From Shewanella waksmanii ATCC BAA-643 (lineage in GTDB: Bacteria; Pseudomonadota; Gammaproteobacteria; Enterobacterales; Shewanellaceae), in NCBI RefSeq assembly GCF_000518805.1, contig NZ_KI912497.1, positions 136,396 through 200,395 of the forward strand: 64,000 nucleotides of DNA, in the 5' to 3' direction. This document shows, one piece after another, positions 1-8,158 of the stretch. The notes under the pieces were generated by a model. That model did no database searches and was not told where the DNA came from. It saw nothing but the letters and a program-made list of their open reading frames with translations. Position 1 is the first letter of the stretch; every line of letters starts with the position of its first letter. Made by a program: the position numbers and the translations under genes.

Positions 1-68
1 AACATACCCTGTTAATGACTATGCGCATCGCCGCCAGAAAAGATGTGGTTGAGCTAACGTTGCAATAA
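1..68 (+). CDS. possible C-terminal end of an upstream gene
   Basis: A frame open from the window edge reads to a TAA at 66-68. It would encode the last 21 residues of a protein whose start lies outside the window. The fragment is too short to assign a family. A pair of direct repeats (CAGTGCTAACGATAAG) follows directly at about 70-102, so coding does not continue. Confidence 0.3.
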   Translation, partial: HTLLMTMRIAARKDVVELTLQ

Positions 69-246
69 ACAGTGCTAACGATAAGCAGTGCTAACGATAA
101 GTTGATTTGCCTGCCCCTACCGAATAACTAACAACTAGCATCACTAGCAACACCGTTATCAGCGATAGCGGCGCCTTTTAGCTCAGTCTATCGTGACCAT
201 TCTCAAGCCTCTATATGCCCACTTGAAATCTAACTCATGAGCATTG

Positions 247-301
247 TTCATCTATTGATGAAGTAATATCAATTTTTTTCATGAAACGATCCAAGTATAA
301 A
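247..301 (+). promoter_or_regulatory. candidate MetR-activated promoter of mesX
   Basis: An inverted repeat TTCATC-TATT-GATGAA lies at 247-262. Overlapping it, TGAAGTAATATCA at 259-271 matches the enterobacterial MetR consensus TGAA-N5-TTCA with one mismatch. A further TTCATGAA follows at 278-285. A TATAAA hexamer at 296-301 could be the -10 element, and the -35 region at 17 bp is poor (all T), which would suit an activator-dependent promoter. The MetR-like regulator at 3773 is the obvious candidate. The sites are seen; their use is inferred. Confidence 0.45.
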
Positions 302-340
302 TCATTCTAGGCATTCACTTTGGGCATTAGCGCAGTGAGC

Positions 341-385
341 TTTTGATTTAACCACTAGGTAAATCAAAAACACCGCAGCAGGTGA
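341..385 (+). promoter_or_regulatory. structured leader of mesX (perfect 10-bp hairpin)
   Basis: TTTTGATTTA at 341-350 and TAAATCAAAA at 360-369 are perfect reverse complements with a 9-nt loop. A second small hairpin of type GTGAT...ATCAC follows shortly after. Both lie between the candidate promoter and the mesX start, so they would be in a leader of roughly 150 nt. This could be an attenuator, an AT-rich terminator or an operator. I do not recognise a known riboswitch here. Confidence 0.4.
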
Positions 386-460
386 TTGGAATGATCACTC
401 GCCTTGAAAGCGTCAATCATCACTTAAGGTTTATCTAACGGAATTGGATACGAGATCACT

Positions 461-1435
461 ATGCAAAACGAATTCACATTTACCATCAAAAACATCAGTT
501 TCGATGAGAACTATCATCCATCTGACAACACACGAGCAACCACCAATTTTGCAAACTTGGCCAGAGGTAACAGCCGTCAGCAAAACTTGCGCAATGCATT
601 AAAAATGATTGATAACAGCTTTAATGCGTTAGCCCATTGGGATAACCCGAATGGCGATCGTTACTCGGTTGAGCTAGAAATTATCTCTGTGGATATGGAT
701 ATCCAAGCCGATGGTCAATCATTCCCATCAATTGAAATACTCAAAACCAATATTGTCGACCATAAAACTGATAAGCGTATCGAAGGCATAGTGGGCAATA
801 ATTTCTCTTCTTACGTGCGAGATTACGATTTTAGTGTGCGCTTACTGGGTCATAACAAAGGCCAAGCCAAATTCACTATTCCTGAAGATTTTGGCGACCT
901 GCACGGCAAGCTATTTAAGTATTTTGTTAATTCAGATACTTACAAGCAGCACTTCAAAAAGCTACCCGTTATCTGCCTCAGTGTGTCAGATAACAAGACC
1001 TATCACCGTACTGAAAACCAGCACCCAGTTTTGGGCACCGAATACCTGCCAAACGAATCTTCACTCACTGAGCAGTATTTTAAGAAAATGGGCTTACAGG
1101 TACGTTATTTTATGCCGCCTAACAGTGTGGCGCCGTTAGCTTTTTACTTCTTTGGCGATTTACTTTGTGATTGCACCAACCTAGAGCTGATCGGTACCAT
1201 CAGCACTATGGAGACCTTCCAAAAAATCTATCGACCCGAGATCTACAATGCCAATGCGGCGGCAGGTAAATGTTATCAGCCAAACTTGAAAAACCTCGAT
1301 CATTCGCTGACACAAATTGTCTATGACCGCGAAGAGCGCAGCAAACTAGCGGTTGAGCAAGGTAAATTTGCCGAAGAGCATTTTATTAAACCTTACCAAA
1401 CTGTGCTTGATCAATGGGCAGCCAATTACGCCTAA
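461..1435 (+). CDS. mesX: MesX, DUF1852 partner of methionine synthase MesD
   Basis: A 324-residue protein of the DUF1852 family. Family knowledge: DUF1852 proteins are encoded next to a short MetE-like methionine synthase (MesD) and are needed for it to work in vivo. The pair makes methionine from homocysteine without the usual folate methyl donor, and oxygen is required, so MesX has been suggested to be an oxygenase. There is no signal peptide or membrane segment, so it should be cytoplasmic. mesD follows 49 bp downstream on the same strand, consistent with an operon. The ATG has only a weak ribosome site upstream. The family call rests on overall sequence recognition and on the invariant neighbour. 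Confidence 0.85.
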   Translation: MQNEFTFTIKNISFDENYHPSDNTRATTNFANLARGNSRQQNLRNALKMIDNSFNALAHWDNPNGDRYSVELEIISVDMDIQADGQSFPSIEILKTNIVDHKTDKRIEGIVGNNFSSYVRDYDFSVRLLGHNKGQAKFTIPEDFGDLHGKLFKYFVNSDTYKQHFKKLPVICLSVSDNKTYHRTENQHPVLGTEYLPNESSLTEQYFKKMGLQVRYFMPPNSVAPLAFYFFGDLLCDCTNLELIGTISTMETFQKIYRPEIYNANAAAGKCYQPNLKNLDHSLTQIVYDREERSKLAVEQGKFAEEHFIKPYQTVLDQWAANYA

Positions 1436-1484
1436 CCAAACATTAAGTTTAGCGAAAACATATTAAGTATAGGTAGCACAGCAA

Positions 1485-2528
1485 ATGACAACCCCAGCAC
1501 AAAAGAGATTATTACCCACATCGACCGCCGGTAGCTTGCCTAAGCCCTCTTGGCTGGCACAGCCAGAAACCCTATGGTCGCCTTGGAAATTACAAGATGA
1601 TGAGCTGATAGCAGGTAAACAAGATGCCCTACGTATTGCACTGCAAGAACAACAGCAAACCGGCATTGATATCGTCAGCGATGGCGAGCAAACACGCCAA
1701 CATTTTGTCACCACCTTTATTGAGCACCTTAGCGGTGTTGATTTTGAAAAACGTAAAACTGTTCGCATCCGCAATCGCTACGATGCCAGCGTCCCCACGG
1801 TGGTGGGGCCCGTTAGCCGTCAAAAGCCGGTATTTGTTGACGATGTGAAATTCCTGCGCCAGCAAACCAATCAACCCATTAAGTGGGCACTGCCCGGGCC
1901 CATGACCATGATAGACACCCTCTATGATGATCATTACCAGAGTCGAGAAAAACTGGCTTGGGAGTTTGCCAAAATTCTTAATCAAGAAGCCAAAGAATTA
2001 GAAGCGGCTGGCGTGGATATTATCCAGTTTGATGAGCCCGCATTTAACGTGTTTTTTGACGACGTAAATGATTGGGGCATCGCCTGCTTAGAACGAGCCA
2101 TTGAGGGGCTCAAATGTGAGACCGCAGTGCATATTTGTTACGGCTATGGCATTAAAGCCAATACCGATTGGAAAAAGACCTTAGGCTCAGAGTGGCGCCA
2201 ATACGAAGAGGCCTTTCCTAAACTGCAGCAATCTAACATCGATATTATTTCGCTAGAGTGCCATAACTCTCAGGTGCCAATTGAATTGCTTGAGCTGATC
2301 CGCGGTAAAAAAGTGATGGTAGGTGCCATTGATGTGGCTAGCGAAACCATCGAGACCCCTGAAGAAGTGGCGCAAACCCTCAGGCAGGCACTGCAGTTTG
2401 TTGATGCCGACAAGCTCTACCCTTGCACCAACTGCGGCATGGCACCACTGCCGCGTCACATTGCCAGAGGTAAATTAAATGCTTTGAGTGCGGGCGCGCA
2501 AATCGTCAGACAGGAGCTGTGCAGCTAA
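1485..2528 (+). CDS. mesD: MesD, folate-independent methionine synthase (MetE C-terminal-like)
   Basis: A 347-residue single-domain protein related to the catalytic C-terminal half of cobalamin-independent methionine synthase. It lacks the N-terminal half of the roughly 750-residue MetE. It transfers a methyl group to homocysteine; for the MesD class the natural methyl donor is not the usual polyglutamyl folate and is not firmly known. The zinc/thiol site can be read as His216 and Cys218 (HIC), Glu258 (LECHN) and Cys317 (TNCGMAPL). The FDEPAF motif is typical of the barrel. It sits behind mesX and probably shares its transcript. MetR-type control is inferred from the upstream sites and the regulator at 3773. 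Confidence 0.88.
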   Translation: MTTPAQKRLLPTSTAGSLPKPSWLAQPETLWSPWKLQDDELIAGKQDALRIALQEQQQTGIDIVSDGEQTRQHFVTTFIEHLSGVDFEKRKTVRIRNRYDASVPTVVGPVSRQKPVFVDDVKFLRQQTNQPIKWALPGPMTMIDTLYDDHYQSREKLAWEFAKILNQEAKELEAAGVDIIQFDEPAFNVFFDDVNDWGIACLERAIEGLKCETAVHICYGYGIKANTDWKKTLGSEWRQYEEAFPKLQQSNIDIISLECHNSQVPIELLELIRGKKVMVGAIDVASETIETPEEVAQTLRQALQFVDADKLYPCTNCGMAPLPRHIARGKLNALSAGAQIVRQELCS

Positions 2529-2541
2529 GGCTGATGGCCCT

Positions 2542-2573
2542 AAGGTGACTGATATTGATAAGTCAGTCACCTT
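2542..2573 (+). terminator. hairpin after mesD
   Basis: AAGGTGACTGA at 2542-2552 pairs perfectly with TCAGTCACCTT at 2563-2573 around a 10-nt loop, 13 nt after the mesD stop. No good T-tract follows, so it may be a weak terminator or a 3'-end-stabilising hairpin. Confidence 0.55.
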
Positions 2574-2658
2574 CAACCTTCACCTTAGCCTTAGCCTTAA
2601 CGCGACAATGTCATTATCCGCGGCAACCTTTTTATGTATTACGCAGATCTAACACTAT

Positions 2659-3489
2659 CTAAAAGAAAACTTGCCCCAACATACGCAGCCCAGTCACTAA
2701 TAGCACCAGCGCAAATACCTTTTTGAGCATAGCCGCATCCAGTCTTGCCGCCAAAGCCGCACCCACAGGGGCGAACAGCACCGTTAACGGCACAATACAG
2801 ACAAAGCCAAGCAAATTCACCAGCCCAAATGTCCCCGCTGGCGCGTCCAATGGTGTGCTCCCCAGCATCAACATAGTAAATGCACCGGGCAATGAGATAA
2901 TTAAACCGATTGCCGCAGCAGTGCCAACCGCTTTATGGGCAGGATAGTTGTACAAGGTCAACAAAGGCACCGAAATCGTGCCACCACCAATGCCGACCAT
3001 GGCACTAAAAAAGCCTATTGATGTGCCCATCACGCTTTGTCCCGTACGCCCAGGTAACTGGTTAAACAGCGCTGACTTACCCGTTCTAAACAACATGTTT
3101 AATGCCGATAAGCTGGCGATCACGCCAAATAGTGTGGTGAGTATATTGCCGTTAATGCGGGTCACTAACCAGCTACCGACCAATACCCCCACCAGAATAA
3201 ATACCCACCAACGCTTTAATAGCTCAACATCCACATTACCTTTTTGTTTATGGGCTCGGATCGAGCTGATTGATGTCGGTACTATAGTGGCCAATGAAGT
3301 CGCCGTCGCCACCAGCATGGCTGATTGCGCTGAAACGCCAAACCCCTGAAACAAGAAAAACAACACGGGCACAATGACAATGCCGCCTCCCACTCCCAGT
3401 AAGCCCGCTAAAATGCCAGCCAGTACGCCCGAGCTTGCCAATACCATAATGGTGAGCAAGTTATTGATTACAAATTCGATGATGTTCAT
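2659..3489 (-). CDS. TauE/SafE-type (TSUP) sulfite or anion exporter
   Basis: A 276-residue inner-membrane protein with about eight hydrophobic helices and the glycine-rich GLLGVGGGIV and MVGIGGGTIS repeats typical of the TSUP family. Members export sulfite, sulfoacetate or related sulfur/organic anions; the exact substrate here is unknown. It lies between mesD (convergent) and the MetR-like gene (divergent), so a role in sulfur or methionine metabolism is plausible but only inferred. The start codon has a weak ribosome site. Length and topology are normal for the family. Confidence 0.85.
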   Translation of the reverse strand: MNIIEFVINNLLTIMVLASSGVLAGILAGLLGVGGGIVIVPVLFFLFQGFGVSAQSAMLVATATSLATIVPTSISSIRAHKQKGNVDVELLKRWWVFILVGVLVGSWLVTRINGNILTTLFGVIASLSALNMLFRTGKSALFNQLPGRTGQSVMGTSIGFFSAMVGIGGGTISVPLLTLYNYPAHKAVGTAAAIGLIISLPGAFTMLMLGSTPLDAPAGTFGLVNLLGFVCIVPLTVLFAPVGAALAARLDAAMLKKVFALVLLVTGLRMLGQVFF

Positions 3490-3712
3490 TGATGGTGACT
3501 TCTATGTGTAAAATATTAAGGCCGTCTCGACCCGGCGAAGGTTACAACTAGCGCATGTTGGCCCATAAAACGTAACAGCGGCTTCTAAGCTATTGATGCT
3601 GGCATAAATCCAGTCTGTAATGGATTATCTAATCAGCTAATTTATATAACTTTTTAACCCTACAGATTCCCAAATGGTATTGTAATGAATCTTATTCCAT
3701 GAATAAAAATGA

Positions 3713-3743
3713 TATAATTTCATTATTCAATGAACGTCATTCA
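3713..3743 (+). promoter_or_regulatory. metR-like promoter with a perfect MetR box
   Basis: TATAAT at 3713-3718 is a strong -10 candidate. TGAACGTCATTCA at 3731-3743 is an exact match to TGAA-N5-TTCA, the MetR recognition pattern known from enterobacteria. Its place just after the -10, near the start of transcription, fits repression of its own gene, as described for MetR in E. coli. The gene starts 29 bp further on. Confidence 0.6.
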
Positions 3744-3772
3744 TCAGTAACAAACACGACGGGAGTTAACGG

Positions 3773-4657
3773 GTGTTAGAAAGGATTCATTTAGAAATAC
3801 TCACAGCCATTAAAGAACATGGAACGCTAACTAAAGCCGCTGATTCGCTGCATTTATCTCAATCTGCACTCAGTCACAGCATCAAAAAGTTAGAGGGCCA
3901 ACTTGATACGCCGATATGGAAAAAAGAGGGCCGAACTCTGCGTTTGACCACAGCAGGTGAGCGTATTCAAACGCTAGCTAATCGGGTGTTACCGCAGTTT
4001 TTGCACACCGAACTGCTACTCAACCAAATTGCCCAAGGTGAACTAGGTTCGCTGCGCATTGGTATGGAGTGCCATCCCTGCTATCAATGGCTGCTTAGGG
4101 TTATCGCCCCCTATCTCGACCAGTGGGCCGATATTGATATCGACGTAAAGCAAGAGTTTCAGTTTGGCGCTTTAGGCGCGTTGCTGAGCTATGAGATTGA
4201 CGTTCTCATTACCCCAGATCCGCTGTTTAAACCTAAAATCGACTACATCCCAGTGTTTGACTATGAGCACCGACTGGTGGTTTCAACCTCGCACAAACTA
4301 GCCGAACAAGGGTTTGTGCTGCCCGAACAGCTCAGTGAAGAAGTGCTATTTAGCTATCCGGTTGAACCGATGAGGCTGGATATTTTCAGCCAATTTCTTA
4401 ACCCTGCAAAATGCGCCGTCAAGAAACACAAAATTATTGAAACCACCGAAATCATGCTGCAGATGGTCGCCGCAGGCCGTGGAGTCTGTGCCCTGCCCGG
4501 TTGGCTTGTGGATGAGTACGCTAAAACCATGCCAATTAAAAGCATTAGATTTGGACAACAAGGGATTAATAAACAAATATTTATTGGTATTCGCCGCGGC
4601 GAGCAGCAAATTGACTATTTGAACGATTTCATCGAACAAGCGAAGAAAACCAAATAA
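3773..4657 (+). CDS. metR: MetR-like LysR-family transcriptional regulator
   Basis: A 294-residue LysR-type regulator. The N-terminal 60 residues form the winged helix-turn-helix (AADSLHLSQSALSHSIKKLE) and the rest is the effector-binding domain. The ECHPCYQWL segment near residue 100, FDYEHRLVV and QMVAAGRGVCALP match the arrangement in E. coli MetR, which senses homocysteine and activates methionine-synthesis genes. The start is a GTG behind GGGAGTTAACG. A MetR box lies 30 bp upstream and similar sites lie before mesX, so mesXD is the likely target. The symbol is assigned by resemblance and context. Confidence 0.8.
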   Translation: MLERIHLEILTAIKEHGTLTKAADSLHLSQSALSHSIKKLEGQLDTPIWKKEGRTLRLTTAGERIQTLANRVLPQFLHTELLLNQIAQGELGSLRIGMECHPCYQWLLRVIAPYLDQWADIDIDVKQEFQFGALGALLSYEIDVLITPDPLFKPKIDYIPVFDYEHRLVVSTSHKLAEQGFVLPEQLSEEVLFSYPVEPMRLDIFSQFLNPAKCAVKKHKIIETTEIMLQMVAAGRGVCALPGWLVDEYAKTMPIKSIRFGQQGINKQIFIGIRRGEQQIDYLNDFIEQAKKTK

Positions 4658-4801
4658 TCAGTTTAGCTCGCTATTCACTGGCATCGCACTTAAATACACA
4701 CTTAACAAACACAACTGCATTTGTGACATTGATCCCACCCGTATAAGCGCTATACAATGCTGCAAATTTTGTGTTGCAAACGTTTTAAGGTGGTAATCGC
4801 T

Positions 4802-6487
4802 TTGTTTAAACAACGCTTTCAAGATGTCAGTCTTAAGGGAGATATATTTGGTGGTGTCACCACTGCCATTATTTCATTGCCACTGGCCCTCGCCTTTGGT
4901 GTGGCATCCGGAGCCGGTGCAGAAGCGGGTTTATGGGGCGCTATTTTAGTTGGTTTTTTTGCCGCATTATTTGGCGGTTCTTCAACACTAATTTCAGAAC
5001 CCACCGGTCCGATGACGGTGATCATGACCGCCATCTTAACTACCATGGTGGCCAAATACCCAGAATCTGGGGTCGCGATTTCCTTCACCATTGTGATGAT
5101 GGCTGGAGCGTTCCAGTTTTTACTGGGTATGCTCAAACTCGGTAAATACGTCACGCTAATGCCCTATAGCGTTGTATCTGGCTTTATGTCAGGTATCGGG
5201 ATTATCTTAATTATTTTGCAACTCTCGCCCTTGTTGGGTCACGCTGCACCCGCAGGTGGGGTAATGGGCACCCTAGGTGCCATACCCGACACTTTAGCCA
5301 ATATCGATTTTAAAGAGCTGTTTTTAGGCATACTCACCTTAGTGACGCTATTTTTGTTCCCACAAAAATACCGCAAATACGTGCCCGCACAGCTCGTCGC
5401 GCTTATTGCCGTTACCTTGTTATCGGTCATCGTGTTCGATACTGATAGCATCCGTCGCATTGGCGAGATTCCAGCGGGTTTGCCTTCATTGGTTATCCCG
5501 CATATCAATGCCGAAATCTTTACCACCATGATTATTGATGCCTTGGTGCTGGGCACATTAGGTTGTATTGATACCTTACTCACCGCGGTAATTGGTGACT
5601 CGTTAATCCGAAAAGAACACGACTCCGACAAGGAGCTGCGTGGCCAAGGCCTAGCAAATATGATCTCTGGCTTGTTCGGCGCACTACCTGGTGCTGGTGC
5701 CACCATGGGCACAGTGACCAACATTCAAGTCGGTGCACGCTCGCCCGTATCAGGCATGACCCGCGCCCTGGTATTAGCGCTAGTGGTATTAGTCGCAGGC
5801 GGTTTGACCGAACCTATTCCTATGGCTGTACTTGCCGGTATTGCGGTATATGTTGGTTTTAACATTTTAGATTGGAGTTTTATTCAACGCGCCCACAAAG
5901 TCAGTGTATCTGGCATGGCCATTATGTACGGCGTCATGCTGCTCACGGTATTTGTTGACCTGATTGTTGCCGTTGGTTTAGGGGTATTTATCTCTAACAT
6001 CATTATTATTGAACGCCTCAGCCGCGAGCAAGCTCGCCAAGTAAAAGCCATTAGTGATGCTGACCAAAATACGGTACCGCTGACCCAAAGCGAAAGTGAC
6101 TTGCTGGACCAAGCCAAAGGTAAAGTGCTGTTTTTCTACTTATCAGGGCCAATGATCTTCAGCGTATCAAAAGCAATCTCACGCCAGCATAATAGTATTA
6201 ACGATTACGAAGCGATGATTTTGGATTTAACCGACGTACCTATGATTGATGTCACCGTGGGCTTAGCGTTAGAAAATGCCATTAAAGATGCGCAAGATGC
6301 ACACTGTGAAGTATTTTTACTCTGCCCTAATCAGCAAACTAAAGAGCAGCTGAAAAAGCTTCATGTGATTGACTCACTGCCACAAGAAAACACCTTCTTG
6401 TTCCGCTTTGAGGCACTACAAGCCGCGCTTTCCCATGTTGGGTTGAATAAACAGCCAAACACAGATCTTAAATTGCCGGGCCAATAA
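4802..6487 (+). CDS. SulP-family inorganic anion transporter with STAS domain
   Basis: An inner-membrane transporter of the SulP/SLC26 family. A hydrophobic core with the GDIFGGVTTAIISLPLALAFG signature and EPTGPMTV fills roughly the first 400 residues, and a cytoplasmic STAS domain forms the last 120. Substrates in the family include sulfate, bicarbonate and dicarboxylates; the sequence does not settle this. An ATG at 4757 is in frame but has no ribosome site and overlaps a TATACA-like element. The TTG at 4802 follows AAGGTGG and gives the usual family N-terminus, so I prefer it. The start is the least certain part. Confidence 0.85.
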   Translation: MFKQRFQDVSLKGDIFGGVTTAIISLPLALAFGVASGAGAEAGLWGAILVGFFAALFGGSSTLISEPTGPMTVIMTAILTTMVAKYPESGVAISFTIVMMAGAFQFLLGMLKLGKYVTLMPYSVVSGFMSGIGIILIILQLSPLLGHAAPAGGVMGTLGAIPDTLANIDFKELFLGILTLVTLFLFPQKYRKYVPAQLVALIAVTLLSVIVFDTDSIRRIGEIPAGLPSLVIPHINAEIFTTMIIDALVLGTLGCIDTLLTAVIGDSLIRKEHDSDKELRGQGLANMISGLFGALPGAGATMGTVTNIQVGARSPVSGMTRALVLALVVLVAGGLTEPIPMAVLAGIAVYVGFNILDWSFIQRAHKVSVSGMAIMYGVMLLTVFVDLIVAVGLGVFISNIIIIERLSREQARQVKAISDADQNTVPLTQSESDLLDQAKGKVLFFYLSGPMIFSVSKAISRQHNSINDYEAMILDLTDVPMIDVTVGLALENAIKDAQDAHCEVFLLCPNQQTKEQLKKLHVIDSLPQENTFLFRFEALQAALSHVGLNKQPNTDLKLPGQ

Positions 6488-6538
6488 CTGACAGCATTAG
6501 CTGAGATGCTAAAAGCTAATTCAAACATCAATAGAAAA

Positions 6539-6564
6539 GCCTCGATATAGCGACGTATCGAGGC
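6539..6564 (+). terminator. terminator after the SulP gene
   Basis: GCCTCGATA at 6539-6547 and TATCGAGGC at 6556-6564 form a perfect 9-bp stem with an 8-nt loop, 52 nt after the stop. The T-tract on the plus strand is short. Confidence 0.7.
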
Positions 6565-6587
6565 TATTACCTAGCAAATTATAAAAT

Positions 6588-6616
6588 TGCCGACACCTAG
6601 GCTAGGTGTATCGGGC
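6588..6616. repeat. palindrome in the SulP-VOC intergenic region
   Basis: ACACCTAG-G-CTAGGTGT at 6593-6609 is a perfect palindrome, extended by imperfect GCCGA/TCGGGC arms. It lies about 170 bp before the next gene, so it could be an operator or a second terminator. The rest of 6565-6781 is AT-rich with no gene. Confidence 0.4.
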
Positions 6617-6781
6617 AAGGTCACGCACATTGCTACTATTGACCCCAAAAGGGTTATCTCATACCGCCAACATAGATAAAACTTTATTATTAAAATTATA
6701 AATATTGATAATTTTTTATTTGCACACACTCGCTATAAACTTCGCTCCATCAAATGATGAAAGCTTGAGCTGGAGAGTGTC

Positions 6782-7456
6782 ATGAGCAAGATTGAACAAA
6801 ATATCGATTTAAATCTAGAACGTAGAAATGTACTTAAAACCGTTGGTATGGGCGTTGCGGCCGCAGTGGCGGCATCGACTGCACCGGCAGTAATGGGCGC
6901 CACTCGCGCACCAGCAGATAACGCCAATAATGTGGATGTTGAGCGATTCAACACCAACACCCCTTACCCACGTACTTTCTCACATATTGGTATTTCGGTA
7001 CCTGATTTAGAAAAAGCCGTGAAGTTCTATACAGAAGTGCTTGGTTGGTATGTGATTATGGAGCCGACTGAGGTCATTGAAGATGACAGCCCAATTGGCG
7101 TGATGTGCACTGATGTATTTGGCCCGGGTTGGGAACGGTTTAAAATCGCCCACTTATCAACGGGTGACCGTATTGGGATTGAGTTATTTCAATTTAAAAA
7201 TCAACAAAATCCGAAAGATAACTTTGAGTACTGGAAAACCGGAATATTCCACTTCTGCGTTCAAGACCCAAATGTTGAAGAGCTAGCAGAAAAAATTGTT
7301 GCTGCAGGTGGTAAAAAGCGTATGAAAGCACCGCGTTATTACTTCCCTGGTGAGAAGCCATTCCGTATGATCTATATGGAAGACCCATTTGGCAACATCC
7401 TTGAAATTTATAGCCACAGCTATGAACTCCAATATGCCAGCGGCGCTTATAGCTAA
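6782..7456 (+). CDS. exported VOC (glyoxalase/dioxygenase-fold) protein with Tat-like leader
   Basis: A 224-residue protein. Residues 1-42 form a leader with a twin-arginine motif (ERRNVLK, Arg14-Arg15) followed by an alanine-rich hydrophobic stretch. Residues 65-212 are two beta-alpha-beta-beta-beta modules of the vicinal-oxygen-chelate fold. Candidate metal ligands in the standard positions are His68, Glu134, His157 and Glu208, so a metal site looks intact. The reaction is unknown: the fold covers glyoxalases, extradiol dioxygenases and isomerases. Tat export would fit a protein that folds with its metal in the cytoplasm before export. It appears to be a single gene. Confidence 0.8.
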   Translation: MSKIEQNIDLNLERRNVLKTVGMGVAAAVAASTAPAVMGATRAPADNANNVDVERFNTNTPYPRTFSHIGISVPDLEKAVKFYTEVLGWYVIMEPTEVIEDDSPIGVMCTDVFGPGWERFKIAHLSTGDRIGIELFQFKNQQNPKDNFEYWKTGIFHFCVQDPNVEELAEKIVAAGGKKRMKAPRYYFPGEKPFRMIYMEDPFGNILEIYSHSYELQYASGAYS

Positions 7457-7518
7457 AGCGCTATAAGCAACTAGGGGCCAAATCTGGCCCCTAAAATGTT
7501 GACTCGTTCAGGCTGCCA

Positions 7519-7776
7519 TTATCTGCGGTTGTTGGGGATATCCCTTGCACCAGCAAGCCTACCAAAAAATTGGCTAAGCCCAATCCCCTGCCTAATACGT
7601 TCTGCCCAAAAACCGCCAATAATAAAACCCACGACTCCCCAAGCTGCAATGCTAAGCGAATTTAGCTGACCAGATTGCAAACTCAACATCGCCCCAATAA
7701 AGATACCTAACAGCGTAGGTGATGCGGCAACCGCTAGCCACTGTAATGCATGTACAAATAGACTCACTACTCTCAT
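7519..7776 (-). CDS. small membrane protein of unknown function
   Basis: An 85-residue protein with two hydrophobic segments (about 8-32 and 42-58) and a basic C-terminal tail ending in NNRR. The start is well supported by AAGGAG five nucleotides before the ATG. It is convergent with the VOC gene, 62 bp apart. I do not recognise a family. The tail could face the cytoplasm. Confidence 0.65.
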   Translation of the reverse strand: MRVVSLFVHALQWLAVAASPTLLGIFIGAMLSLQSGQLNSLSIAAWGVVGFIIGGFWAERIRQGIGLSQFFGRLAGARDIPNNRR

Positions 7777-7915
7777 CGGCTCTCCTTAACCTAAAAACGT
7801 CGCCATTTATAAATTACCGCTCAAACAGCCATGCGACATATTATGTCATACAGCTACTTATGTCGAACTAAACCTTAGCTATATGGCGCACACCTGCCTT
7901 AGCAATAACATTAAG

Positions 7916-7945
7916 AAACCCGAAACAGCGAGCTGTCTCGGGTTT
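7916..7945. terminator. orphan terminator between divergent genes
   Basis: AAACCCGA-a-ACAG, loop CGAG, CTGT-c-TCGGGTTT: a 12-bp stem with one mismatch. It lies between the minus-strand gene starting at 7776 and the plus-strand chemoreceptor starting at 8159, where no gene end is expected. The rest of 7777-8158 shows no convincing ORF. Confidence 0.6.
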
Positions 7946-8158
7946 GATATAGAAAATTAGTTGGGGACTTCAAAAGCGGTTTCGTTACGCACTACAGCGA
8001 CTTATCCGATAAAGCGGCAAAAATTAAAGTTCTACTATACTGAGTATTACGACCAGATTTTTCCTACCACTAAGTATTAGCTCGGCTTACCTCCATACAG
8101 TTAACCAAAAGTCACTGTAGTAATAGCCAAATTCAATATAAAAACCAGGTATAACAGT

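Noticed and set aside
5239-5724. 161-codon frame antisense to the SulP gene
   Set aside because: Shadow of a strongly supported transporter gene; no ribosome site.
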